This document shows positions 8,060 to 16,221 of a DNA stretch of 64,000 nucleotides, piece after piece; position 1 is the first letter of the stretch, and every line of letters starts with the position of its first letter. The DNA comes from DSVZ01 sp037439785. GTDB taxonomy: Bacteria > Verrucomicrobiota > Verrucomicrobiia > Limisphaerales > J093. A program made the position numbers and the translations under genes. The DNA is taken from NCBI GenBank assembly GCA_037439785.1, contig JBBIVJ010000022.1, positions 13,216 through 77,215 of the forward strand, read 5' to 3'. Below the pieces are notes generated by a model. That model was not told the origin of the DNA and did no database searches. It saw nothing but the letters and a program-made list of their open reading frames with translations.

Positions 8060-10480
8060 TCACGGCCCCAACCCCGCGCGGTACTTGAACACCCGCAGCG
8101 CATCGGTCAGGAAAATGATTTCCGCAAGACCGTCGGCATCCACGTCGCACAACCGCACTGCGTCGCTGCCCCAGTGGTTTTGACGGCGCGCCAGCAGATG
8201 CCCGGCGAGCGGTCGAAGCGCGCGGTTCAGCACGACCAGTTTCGCGTCGTGCTCGAAGACCACGCCGAGCTCGCGGCGGTCGTTGCCCAACACCTTCTTC
8301 AGCGTCTGCGATTGCCAGGCGGCCAGCACGATTTCCGGGCCGCCGCCACGGGTCAGGTTGGTCACGCCGACGATGAAGCCATGCACGCCGTCGTAGGCGT
8401 CAGGCAGGATTGGGACTGCCTTTACGAGGCGCAGTTCCGCGTCGAAGCGCAGCAACCGGCCGCTGAATTCGGTGGCGAGCACGTCTATCTTGCCATCTTC
8501 GTCCAGGTCGGTCGCCGTGACATCCCGCACCGCGCGCGGGCTTTCCCAGCGCGCCGTCTCGCGGCCGCGCGCGTCCAACCGCAGCAGCCGGCCAAACTCG
8601 CGGTCGCCCTCCTCAGGGACATGGCCGGGCGAATACGCCCACGCATACACCCCGTCGTCGGGAGTCCGCGTCATGGGCGGCGCGACCCGGGTTTCGCTAA
8701 ACACGCCGCCGCCTTCCACCCGCCACAGCAATTCGCCGTCGGTGGAAAAGGCGTAGAGGTAACTGTGGCCGTCGTCCGTGCCGTCGGACAGCGCGCGGCC
8801 GTTGTTGGGGGCATAGGTGCCCAGCAGGATTACCTGCCGACCATCGCCCTCCAGGTCGCGGGGGATGAGTTGCACGATCGCCGGCGCGATGGCTTGCCGC
8901 CACTGCTGCGTCTGGCTCTCGAAATCGTAGCAAATCAGCGCACGCGGTTCGCGGCCGCGGTGCGTGCCGGTGGCCACAAGCAGTTCCCGCCGCCCGTCGC
9001 CGTCCAGGTCGGTCAGCGCCCGGGCGTAAAGACGCGTCCAGTCCTGGCCCCATTGGGGATGCACATCGGTCGTGCTCGGCGCGGTGAAATGCTTGAGGGC
9101 GTATCCGGTGTTGTTCAGGGGCGCCAGCACCGCGGTCGCGCCGTTCGCCCAGCAGGTGAACACGTCGGCAAGGCCGTCGGCGTTCACGTCGGCGACCCAA
9201 TGCGCGGTCACCTCCGGACTGGTGCGGGGTTCATTCCACTGGAATCCCTTCATGGAAATCAATTGTCCCAGGCCGGAAACCACCTTGATGCCGACAGGCT
9301 CGGGGATCACGAAATCCGGCAGCGCGTCCCCGTCCCAGTTTGCCACCAAGGCGCCCGCCCACGAACTGACCTGCGGCGGCGCAATCACGCGGTCCAATGA
9401 GATTCGCGGCCGGCTGGCGGACCAGGCCCAGACCCCGCCGGCCAGCAGGGCCACTACCGCCGCCACTGCCAGCACGCGCCGGTTGAATGCCACCCGCCGC
9501 AACGCCGGCCCCAGGCGGATCGCTTTCGCACCCAAGGGCGCGCGCCCGCGGGCGACGCGGTCCAAATCCTGCACCACGTCCGCCATGTGCGCATAGCGGT
9601 CGCGCAGTTCACGGGCCATCGCGTCTTCCGCGATCCGCGCCTGCCCCTCATCCGCCTTCGGGTTCAAGGTGCGGATGGGCGGCGGCGGCCCGGTGCGGAT
9701 TTGCGCGAGGATGGCCGCCGAATCCGGCCCCTGGTAAGGCGCGCGGCCGGTGAGCATTTCGTACAGGACCGCGCCGAAGGAATAGATGTCGCAGCGCGTG
9801 TCCTCGGCCTCGCCACGCGCCACGGCGGGCGACATGTAAGGCGCGGTGCCTTCGCAATGGCCGTGCTCCGGGTGCATCAGGGCGTCGTTGAACACCGTTC
9901 GGGCCAGCCCGAAGTCCGAGACGCGCGGCGCGCCGTCTGCCCCGATCAGGATGTTCGCCGGCTTGAGGTCGCGGTGGATGATGCCGCGCCGGTGGGCGTG
10001 CGCGAGCGCCTCCGCCACGCGCCCGGCGATGGCCAGCGTTTGCTCCCGCGACAGCGGCCGGGCGTTCTCGAGCAACGTGGCCAGGCTGCCACGCTCGAAA
10101 TACGGCATCGCGAACCACGGCGCGCCCGCGTGCTCGCCCACCGCCAAAACCGGCACGATGCCCGCGTGGGGCAGTTGCCGCAGGTGCCGCGCCTCCGCGA
10201 GAAAGCGCTGGACGGCGACGGCGTTTCCCACCAGTTCCGCGCGCAGCACTTTGAGCGCGACCAGCGCGGGCGACGCCGGGTCGCGCGCCAGCAGCACCAC
10301 CCCCATGCTTCCGCGACCGAGCGGGCGCAGAACCTCGTAACGGTCCAGGCGCCCCACCATTCCGGGCCGTGTAGGCGCGGCCAGTACCCCGGGGCTGAGG
10401 CATTGGTGCAGCGAATCCGCGAATTGCGAAACAGGGAAGCGGGCGGCTTCCGGGTGAGGCGTTGGAGGCTGGTCAGCCAT
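8060..10480 (-). CDS. Membrane Ser/Thr protein kinase with extracytoplasmic FG-GAP propeller
   Basis: Hanks-type kinase joined through one membrane segment to a predicted beta-propeller sensor. From the ATG at 10480 (MADQPPTPHPE) it is 806 residues. The kinase domain spans about 48-310: glycine loop LGRGSMGVV, ATP Lys in VALKVL, HRDLKPANIL catalytic loop, DFGLA, GTAPYMSP activation segment and DIYSFGAVLYEML. The membrane helix is VLAVAAVVALLAGGVWAW at about 345-362. The outer part has at least six calcium-type repeats of the DxDxDG kind (NWDGDALPD, DVNADGLAD, DLDGDGRRE, DLEGDGRQ, DLDEDGKID, DVDADGLAE). The ATG overlaps the stop of the 185-aa gene by eight bases. It is third in the sigma factor/orphan/kinase block. 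The ligand is unknown. Confidence 0.88.
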   Translation of the reverse strand: MADQPPTPHPEAARFPVSQFADSLHQCLSPGVLAAPTRPGMVGRLDRYEVLRPLGRGSMGVVLLARDPASPALVALKVLRAELVGNAVAVQRFLAEARHLRQLPHAGIVPVLAVGEHAGAPWFAMPYFERGSLATLLENARPLSREQTLAIAGRVAEALAHAHRRGIIHRDLKPANILIGADGAPRVSDFGLARTVFNDALMHPEHGHCEGTAPYMSPAVARGEAEDTRCDIYSFGAVLYEMLTGRAPYQGPDSAAILAQIRTGPPPPIRTLNPKADEGQARIAEDAMARELRDRYAHMADVVQDLDRVARGRAPLGAKAIRLGPALRRVAFNRRVLAVAAVVALLAGGVWAWSASRPRISLDRVIAPPQVSSWAGALVANWDGDALPDFVIPEPVGIKVVSGLGQLISMKGFQWNEPRTSPEVTAHWVADVNADGLADVFTCWANGATAVLAPLNNTGYALKHFTAPSTTDVHPQWGQDWTRLYARALTDLDGDGRRELLVATGTHRGREPRALICYDFESQTQQWRQAIAPAIVQLIPRDLEGDGRQVILLGTYAPNNGRALSDGTDDGHSYLYAFSTDGELLWRVEGGGVFSETRVAPPMTRTPDDGVYAWAYSPGHVPEEGDREFGRLLRLDARGRETARWESPRAVRDVTATDLDEDGKIDVLATEFSGRLLRFDAELRLVKAVPILPDAYDGVHGFIVGVTNLTRGGGPEIVLAAWQSQTLKKVLGNDRRELGVVFEHDAKLVVLNRALRPLAGHLLARRQNHWGSDAVRLCDVDADGLAEIIFLTDALRVFKYRAGLGP

Positions 10481-11030
10481 GGCGCGCATCCTGGGCTGGG
10501 CCGGATTCAGCCACAACCCGCCGGGCCAGTGCAAGAGTGGCCCGGGTGGCCTTGTCCAGCCACGGCCGTGCCATGGCCCAGTCCAGGCCGTGCAGGATTT
10601 CCGCGTCCGCCAGGTTCGTGATGCGCTCGCCCAACCGGGTCAGCGCCACGGCGAGGGCCAGGTGGTAAAGCGCGCCGGCGAGTTCCCGGGGTAACGGCGG
10701 GTCCGGCGCGCGCAGGCATGCCTTGGCGAAGTCCTTCACCATTTCCAGCGGTTCCAGCGGCGGGACGGGATGTTGCAGGAGGCCGCGCAGGCTGGCGAGC
10801 AACAGGCCTTGCGCGGCGGAAAGATCGCGCAACTCGCGGACCCGGGCAGGTTCCAGGCCGCCCAGGTCGAACTGGAGCGGCGCGGACAGGTGGTATTCCC
10901 AGGCCGCGGCGAGTTCCTCCGGCCGCCACGGCCGCGCCGCCGCCAGGCCGAGTGCCAGCAACTCGGCAGGCCGGCCGGCGGGCGAAGACGGCGAAGGCGA
11001 TGGAGGTTCAGCCGGCAATTCCTTCAACAT
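10473..11030 (-). CDS. Uncharacterised 185-aa protein between sigma factor and kinase
   Basis: No family recognised. The 185 residues are mostly helical, Leu/Ala/Arg-rich, with no signal peptide and no membrane segment. A Pro/Ser-rich start (about 1-20) is followed by an alpha-helical body. The C-terminal half (LAGALYHLALAVALTRLGERITNL and following) looks like packed amphipathic helices. It overlaps the kinase start by eight bases and lies about 120 bp downstream of the sigma gene, all on the minus strand. It may be an adaptor or phosphorylation target linking kinase to sigma factor; this is inference from position only. Confidence 0.7.
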   Translation of the reverse strand: MLKELPAEPPSPSPSSPAGRPAELLALGLAAARPWRPEELAAAWEYHLSAPLQFDLGGLEPARVRELRDLSAAQGLLLASLRGLLQHPVPPLEPLEMVKDFAKACLRAPDPPLPRELAGALYHLALAVALTRLGERITNLADAEILHGLDWAMARPWLDKATRATLALARRVVAESGPAQDARHG

Positions 11031-11146
11031 GTACGGCGGCGCGGCGGCCTTCCTGCTAAATACAATCGCCGCACATGGTCAGCGAAAAGCCCGCATTCAG
11101 GGGGCGAGCGCCGCGAGTCCCGAACCTTCGCCGCAGCACCGCGGCC

Positions 11147-11893
11147 TCACCGTGACAGCACGGCCATCAATTCGCGCAATTCGGCGTCCACGTCCGCGTT
11201 GTTTTCTGCGTAGCGCGCCACCACGTCGCGCAGGATTTTCCCAAACTGCCGCTTGGCCGTGATGATCGCGTTGCTGGCCTGGCGTGCGCTCTCGAACCCG
11301 TGCCGCCGCGCGATTTCCTCATCGCCGGGCCGCGCCACGCCGTCCTTCAGGGGCGCCAGCACCGCGTCGTGAAACGCGCCCCAGGTGTCGCGGCGGTCCT
11401 TGGACTCGTAAAACCGGCGCGTCTCCGCCTCGGCCTCGGCCAGCACCGTCAGGGCCCATTCGCGGTCGAACGGATCGCTGCCGTTGGGCGCGGGGTGGCG
11501 CTCCCCCGCTTCGGGAGCCTCGTCCAACGCCACCCACCCGCCGGCGGGCCGGCGTCGGGCGCAATCACGGGCGCGCAATTCGTCCTTCACGTAGTTGTCC
11601 AGGACGTTCAGCAGGAAGGTGCGGAAACGGCCGCGGGCGCGGTCCGCCCGGCCCAGGCACTGGCGGGCGAGGACGTTGCGGAAGATGAAGCCCTGGAGGA
11701 GGTCTTCCGCCGCCTCGCACGGGAGCCGGAAACGGAACTCCACGTGGGCCAGCAGCGGCGCGTAATACCGGGCGAGCAGGCGGTGGAGCGCGCCCTCGCC
11801 GGCCTGCTGCTCCGGCAACGTGGCCTGAAAAATGAGCGACCAGTGGGTGGAAGGATACCCCGGCGTGTCCCGCGATTCAGCCACAATGCCCAT
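11147..11893 (-). CDS. ECF-like RNA polymerase sigma factor
   Basis: Probable alternative sigma factor. The ATG at 11893 (MGIVAESRDTPGYPSTHWSLI) gives 248 residues. It opens with the T-x-W-S-L motif seen in a large Planctomycetes/Verrucomicrobia ECF group. A region 2-like helix block follows (EAAEDLLQGFIFRNVLARQCL, with RGRFRTFLLNVLDNYVKDELR). A region 4-like segment (DEEIARRHGFESARQASNAIITAKRQF) is near the C-terminus. An in-frame ATG at 11941 is also possible. It is first of three co-directional genes with the orphan protein and the kinase. No anti-sigma factor is visible nearby; the kinase may be the control input. Confidence 0.82.
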   Translation of the reverse strand: MGIVAESRDTPGYPSTHWSLIFQATLPEQQAGEGALHRLLARYYAPLLAHVEFRFRLPCEAAEDLLQGFIFRNVLARQCLGRADRARGRFRTFLLNVLDNYVKDELRARDCARRRPAGGWVALDEAPEAGERHPAPNGSDPFDREWALTVLAEAEAETRRFYESKDRRDTWGAFHDAVLAPLKDGVARPGDEEIARRHGFESARQASNAIITAKRQFGKILRDVVARYAENNADVDAELRELMAVLSR

Positions 11894-12366
11894 AAACCTT
11901 GCTTGGCCTTGCAGGAAACCGCAGGCGGGGCCGTAAAGCAAGTGCCAACCACCGGAGCGCCAACCAGGCTTCCCGGATCAGCGGTACGGGTCCGAAGTCT
12001 CGACGGAGTTGAAGAATTGGAACCCGGTGGGTGAACTGAGCACCTCCACCACCGGCCGGTCGCCCGTGTGGTCCACGGGCCACGAAGGGTCTGGGCGATT
12101 CTGCCGCTTAAGATTTGGACCTTGACGCAGGGTGGGCGTTGGGGAAGGGCATCCGCCGCCACGTACGCGTGGCGGCGGATTGTTTTGGGGGACTGTCCCG
12201 ACGGAGCAGAATAATCGCGGAGGCACCGCCAGCAAGTCTGCATCGGCTCGCTGGAATGGAATGGCGCGCGACGGTGCCCGGCAAGTCAGGCAATCTGTGC
12301 CGACTCGGTACAGGCCTCCGCGGGAGGGGCCTCGACTCGGCCCGGTTCCGGCCCGCCTCCCGGATT
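11894..12366. other. 473-bp intergenic region with one strong hairpin
   Basis: It lies between the sigma-factor start and the FHA gene end, both on the minus strand. Open frames here have no recognisable domain and no start signal. The only clear structure is the 13-bp inverted repeat at 12151-12180, listed separately. Confidence 0.6.
12151..12186 (+). terminator. Perfect 13-bp hairpin with TACG loop and T-rich tail
   Basis: ATCCGCCGCCACG and CGTGGCGGCGGAT flank a TACG tetraloop, followed by TGTTTT on the plus strand. By shape it is a plus-strand terminator, yet no plus-strand gene lies upstream for 4 kb. It may end an unrecognised small RNA, or be a palindromic repeat unit. Confidence 0.5.
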
Positions 12367-12984
12367 TCAGCCCCCGCGCGGCGGTGGGCGCCGGAAGTCG
12401 AACGCCCGCTTGAACGCCCGGACCATCCGGTCCCGCCAGGTGTCGGCTTCCGCCCCCGCGCCCCGAGCCCCCAGCGGCTCGCACAGGTGACTGCACGCCG
12501 GACACATCAACCGCAGCGGGCCGCCCGCCACCCGCAACGCGTGGATGCAGGCCGCGCAAAAGGTCCGCTGGCAGTTGGGACAGACGTAGTCCGCCGGCAG
12601 GTCGCGGTGATTGAGGCAGGCCGGAAGACCTTCGGGGGTGAAGGCCGCCCGGTCGTCCTCGGGGGGGGGCAGTTCAGGAATGGCGATGTGCACCGGTGGG
12701 ATGCTCGCCTGCAGGCGCACCTCGCCCAGTCGCAGTTCCTGGCCGTCGTGCAGCTCGGTTTCGCCGCTCACGGGCTGCTGGTCCACCCAGGTGCCGTTGC
12801 TCGAGCCCAGGTCCCGCACGGTGACGCCGTAGTCGGTGACGCGGACCTCGCAATGCCAGCCCGAGACGGTGGGGTCCGGGATCACCCCCGCACAGTCCGG
12901 CGCCCGCCCCAGCACGTGCACGCCCCGCTCCAGGGACAGGCGTAGTCCCGCGCTTTCCCCGTTTTCCACTGTCAGCGTGAGCAT
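12367..12984 (-). CDS. FHA-domain protein with C-terminal cysteine (B-box-like) zinc finger
   Basis: Probably binds phosphothreonine peptides in the cytoplasm and so may read out Ser/Thr kinase activity. The FHA domain occupies about residues 1-95, with LGRAPDC, DPTVSGWHCEV and DLGSSNGTWVD, the conserved Gly-Arg, Ser and Ser-Ser-Asn-Gly residues. About residues 120-165 hold a zinc-finger pattern (CLNH, CPNCQRTFC, CIHAL, CPAC) resembling a B-box or zinc ribbon. The C-terminal tail is Arg-rich. The start is the ATG at 12984; a TAGTTT -10-like element lies about 25 bp upstream. Proximity to the kinase module 2 kb away suggests, but does not prove, a link. Confidence 0.83.
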   Translation of the reverse strand: MLTLTVENGESAGLRLSLERGVHVLGRAPDCAGVIPDPTVSGWHCEVRVTDYGVTVRDLGSSNGTWVDQQPVSGETELHDGQELRLGEVRLQASIPPVHIAIPELPPPEDDRAAFTPEGLPACLNHRDLPADYVCPNCQRTFCAACIHALRVAGGPLRLMCPACSHLCEPLGARGAGAEADTWRDRMVRAFKRAFDFRRPPPRGG

Positions 12985-13146
12985 GGCCTGGGTTGCAAGT
13001 TCAGATTCAAACTACCCGCGGCGGTGCCGCAAGGCGATTCCGAAACCGCGCGGCCCGCCGCATTGAATTCGCCCAGCCACGCGGTCCCCTGTCCGTCCTG
13101 CGCTTTCGCGTTTGCGGGCCGCCGGGCGGCCCGGCACGATGCCGGC

Positions 13147-13920
13147 ATGACCCCGACGCCGCGCCCCCCGGATTCGCCTCCGGATTCGCCCGGCGCCCCG
13201 GCCGCGCCGGCCCTGGCCGTGCGCATCAAAGACCTGCCGCCGGGGGAACGGCCCCGCGAGCGGCTACTGGCCAAGGGCGCCCAGGCGCTGGCCACCGAGG
13301 AACTGCTGGCCATCTTGTTGCGCACCGGCGCGGCGGGACTCTCCGCGCTGGACGTCGCCCGGCAGCTCCTCAAGCGGTTCGGGTCGCTGGACCACCTGGC
13401 CCGGGCGCGCGTCGAGGAGCTGGCTGCCCAGCGGGGTTTGGGGCGGGACAAGGCGGTGACCTTGAAGGCCGCCTTCACCCTCGCCCAGCGGCTGGCCCGG
13501 GAGGTGGCGGCCACTTCGCCGGTCGTGGAGACGCCGCAACAGGTGGCGGAGCTGATGCGGGAGGACTGCCGGGCACGGGAGGTGGAGCACTTCCAGGTGC
13601 TGTTGTTGAACACCCGCCATCGCCTGCTCCGCATCGAGCCGGTCTCCATCTCCCAGGGTACGCTGGACACGCTGCTGGTGCATCCGCGCGAGGTCTTCCG
13701 GGCGGCCATCCTGGCCAATGCCGCCGCAGTGGTGCTGGTGCACAACCATCCCAGCGGCGACCCCACCCCGAGCGAGGCGGACATCCGCGTCACCCGCGAG
13801 CTGATCCGCGCCGGCCAGTTGCTCAAGATCGAGGTGCTGGACCACGTGATCCTCGGCCGCCGCACGGCCGAGCGGTCCACCGACTACGTGTCGTTGCGCG
13901 AGCTGGGCTACTGGGCCTGA
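13147..13920 (+). CDS. radC: RadC-family JAMM protein
   Basis: Member of the UPF0758/RadC family, with a JAB/MPN metalloprotease-like fold and uncertain function (historically called DNA repair). The ATG at 13147 gives 257 residues, after a Pro-rich start of about 25 residues. The N-terminal HhH-like part has ERLLAKGAQALATEELLAILL. The JAMM motif HNHPSGDPTPSEAD supplies the two His and the Asp for zinc, and a Glu lies upstream in VEHFQVLLLN. A weak TTGCGG-17-CACGAT element ends six bases before the ATG, so the mRNA could be leaderless. The 3' end overlaps the convergent membrane-protein gene by 13 bp. Confidence 0.93.
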   Translation: MTPTPRPPDSPPDSPGAPAAPALAVRIKDLPPGERPRERLLAKGAQALATEELLAILLRTGAAGLSALDVARQLLKRFGSLDHLARARVEELAAQRGLGRDKAVTLKAAFTLAQRLAREVAATSPVVETPQQVAELMREDCRAREVEHFQVLLLNTRHRLLRIEPVSISQGTLDTLLVHPREVFRAAILANAAAVVLVHNHPSGDPTPSEADIRVTRELIRAGQLLKIEVLDHVILGRRTAERSTDYVSLRELGYWA

Positions 13921-14375
13921 GCCGGCGTCTCGCCGACGGGCAGGCGCCAGCGGTCGCCCGACCGCCAGGGATGCTCGCGCTTGTCCAGGATCAGGGTGCG
14001 CGGCAGCAGTTCCACCTCGTGCCCGAACAGGTCGAAGGTGACCGTGCCGGGCAGGAAGGTGGTATCCAGGAACTTGACCTGCCCGAAAGGCACGGCCAGG
14101 CGGCGGGCCGGGTCATCAAACCGGACCGTGACCCCCGCCACGGGGCGGGCGAGGTTGGTGCCGGGAAATTCCACGCAAACCCCGCCCACACCCGGTCCCG
14201 GCGCCGCAATCTCGATCTCCGGCACGCCGGCCGGCGAGGTGCGAAAGGTGACCTCCCACGGCCCGCGGCGCCCCCGCCAGTGTTGCAGGGCCCAGAAGCC
14301 GCCGAAGTACAGGAGGGCGCAAACCGCGAAGACCCCCGCCACCCGGCGTCCCATGCCAGCCGATGCTGTTTCCAT
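13908..14375 (-). CDS. Small single-span membrane protein, unknown function
   Basis: No family recognised. The ATG at 14375 (METASAGMGRR) gives 155 residues with one N-terminal membrane helix (VAGVFAVCALLYFGGFWAL, about 12-30) followed by about 120 residues predicted to be mostly beta strand and probably outside the inner membrane (WEVTFRTSPAGVPEIEI... VTVRFDDPARRLAVPFGQVKFLDT). It ends 13 bp inside the 3' end of radC on the opposite strand. Codon use matches the surroundings. It is likely a real gene because the reading frame shows an ordered membrane anchor plus soluble domain. Confidence 0.6.
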   Translation of the reverse strand: METASAGMGRRVAGVFAVCALLYFGGFWALQHWRGRRGPWEVTFRTSPAGVPEIEIAAPGPGVGGVCVEFPGTNLARPVAGVTVRFDDPARRLAVPFGQVKFLDTTFLPGTVTFDLFGHEVELLPRTLILDKREHPWRSGDRWRLPVGETPAQAQ

Positions 14376-14541
14376 CGCGGCGGCCAAGGTGCGGCGGCCC
14401 GCCCGGCGCCGCAAGCCCACGCGCAGCGGGGGATTTCCCGTTGACGTGGAGACGAGAGAGCCGGCTAATTGGCGCGCCCGAGCGGGCTGATGGAGGCGCG
14501 CGTGCACGGGCCGCGCGTCCGCCCCGGTCGGGCTTCCCCGC

Positions 14542-16095
14542 GTGAGCAAACCATCGCTGCTGATCATTTTCCTCACGGTCTTTCTGGACCTGGTGGGGTT
14601 CGGCATCGTGCTGCCGTTGCTGCCCCGCTACAGCGAGCGGTTCGGTGCCCAGGGCTGGACCATCGGCGCGATCATCGCCTCGTTTTCGGTCATGCAACTG
14701 CTCCTGGCGCCGTGGTGGGGACGGCTTTCGGACCGGATCGGCCGCCGGCCGGTGCTGCTGGTGAGCAACGGAGGTTCCGCGCTGGCCTATGCACTGTTCG
14801 CGCTGGCCGCCGCCCCGGGTCTGAGCCCCGCCACGGCCCTCACGGTGCTGGTGGTGTCGCGGATTTTTGCGGGCGCGTGCGGGGCCAACATCGCGGTGGC
14901 CTCCGCCTACATCGCGGACATCACCCCGCCGGAGAAACGCTCGCGCGGCATGGGGCTTATCGGCATGGCCTTTGGGCTGGGCTTCATCCTGGGGCCGGCG
15001 CTGGGGGCGTTCAGTGCCCGTGCGTTCGGACTGGCGGGTCCCGGGTGGGTGGCAGCGGGGCTCTGCGCCGCCAACTTCGGCCTGGCCTGTTTCATCCTGG
15101 CGGAGAGCCGACCGCCCGGCACGGCGCCCGCCCGGCCGCGACGGCGGTGGAGCCAGATGATCCACACCCTGCGCCGGCCGCACCTGGGCGTGCTGGTGGG
15201 GTTGTATTTCCTGGCCACGTTCTGCTTCGCCATGTTCGAGACCACACTGCCGCTGCTGCTGGGCTCGCCGGGGTTTCACCCGGATGATTTCCCCGCGCCA
15301 CACGCGCTGGCCCGCCGGTTGGCCGAGCCTGCCACCCCGGGCGAAGCCGCCGTCAGCGCCCGGCTGGCGCCGGATTTGCGCGCCGCCCTGGACCGCGCCG
15401 ACACGATGTCTGCGCCGCGGCTGCGCCGGTTGTTGTTTGAGGGGTTGAACCGACTGGCCGCCGGGCCGGCCCTGGAGAGGGCGGGCGGCGTGACGGCCCG
15501 AGAGAACGAAGCGCCGGCCGCTCCTGGGTCCGGCGGCGCGATGCCGCAATCGCCGGAGGCGCGCCGGCAGGCGAATCGGCAGGTGCTGGAGGCCCTGTTT
15601 CCCGGTCTGATCCGGCGGCAGCCGTACTACTTCGATGAGGGCCGGCTGGGGTACGTCTTCGCCTACTGCGGGCTGGTGTCGGCGTTCATCCAGGGAGGGG
15701 TGATCGGGCAGGTGGTCCGGCGCTTCGGCGAGGCGCGGGTGATTGTGTTCAGCCTGGGGGTGTTTGCAGCGAGCATGATGTGGTTGCCGGCGACGGGAGG
15801 CGTGGGCTCGCTGCTGGCGGCGCTGGGACTGGTGGCGGTGGGGTCCGGGTTGAACCGCGCCCCCACGCTGGGGCTGATTTCGATTTTCTCCCCGGCAGAA
15901 GAGCAGGGGGAAACGCTGGGGGTGGCGCAAAGCGCCGGCACGCTGGCGCGGATTCTGGGACCGGTGCTCGCCACGACGTTGTTTGCCGAACACCCGCACG
16001 CCCCCTACTGGCTGGCAGCCGGGCTGGCCCTGCTCGCCGCGGTGCTGGCCGCGTTGAAACTGCCCCGCACCGCCCGGCCCCAGCCGCAGCCTTGA
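14542..16095 (+). CDS. MFS transporter (TetA-like) with large central insertion
   Basis: Inner-membrane proton-driven exporter of unknown substrate. The GTG at 14542 gives 517 residues. The first half is a standard MFS bundle, with FLDLVGFGIVLPLLPRY in helix 1, motif A GRLSDRIGRRPVLL between helices 2 and 3, and AYIADITPPEKRSRGMGLIG with GPALGA in helices 4-5, all close to the TetA/MFS-1 group. About 115 residues (roughly 245-360), Ala/Arg/Pro-rich and without helices long enough to span the membrane, are inserted between helices 7 and 8, after SPGFHPDDF. Helices 8-12 then continue. A usual TetA-like protein is about 400 residues. Resistance to a drug cannot be inferred. Confidence 0.85.
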   Translation: MSKPSLLIIFLTVFLDLVGFGIVLPLLPRYSERFGAQGWTIGAIIASFSVMQLLLAPWWGRLSDRIGRRPVLLVSNGGSALAYALFALAAAPGLSPATALTVLVVSRIFAGACGANIAVASAYIADITPPEKRSRGMGLIGMAFGLGFILGPALGAFSARAFGLAGPGWVAAGLCAANFGLACFILAESRPPGTAPARPRRRWSQMIHTLRRPHLGVLVGLYFLATFCFAMFETTLPLLLGSPGFHPDDFPAPHALARRLAEPATPGEAAVSARLAPDLRAALDRADTMSAPRLRRLLFEGLNRLAAGPALERAGGVTARENEAPAAPGSGGAMPQSPEARRQANRQVLEALFPGLIRRQPYYFDEGRLGYVFAYCGLVSAFIQGGVIGQVVRRFGEARVIVFSLGVFAASMMWLPATGGVGSLLAALGLVAVGSGLNRAPTLGLISIFSPAEEQGETLGVAQSAGTLARILGPVLATTLFAEHPHAPYWLAAGLALLAAVLAALKLPRTARPQPQP

Positions 16096-16221
16096 TGGCG
16101 GGGGAGGCGACGCGGGGCGGCTGCGACCTTCCGTGGGGTGTCCCCCGGGAGCCCGGTTCAGCTCCGGTGCGGCGACTGTAAAAAAGCGGGGCCTCCGGTG
16201 TGGGCGGGGGCAGCGGGGCGG

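Noticed and set aside
11978..12559. Minus-strand frame across the intergenic region, ending in a protein-like stretch (about VVEVLSSPTGFQFFNSVET)
   Set aside because: Most of it overlaps the FHA gene out of frame and is low-complexity. No start signal or known domain. A decayed fragment is possible but cannot be supported.
16135..16200. GC-rich stretch before the oxidoreductase end that looked like a cobalamin riboswitch piece
   Set aside because: No B12-box consensus and no downstream gene on the plus strand to regulate.
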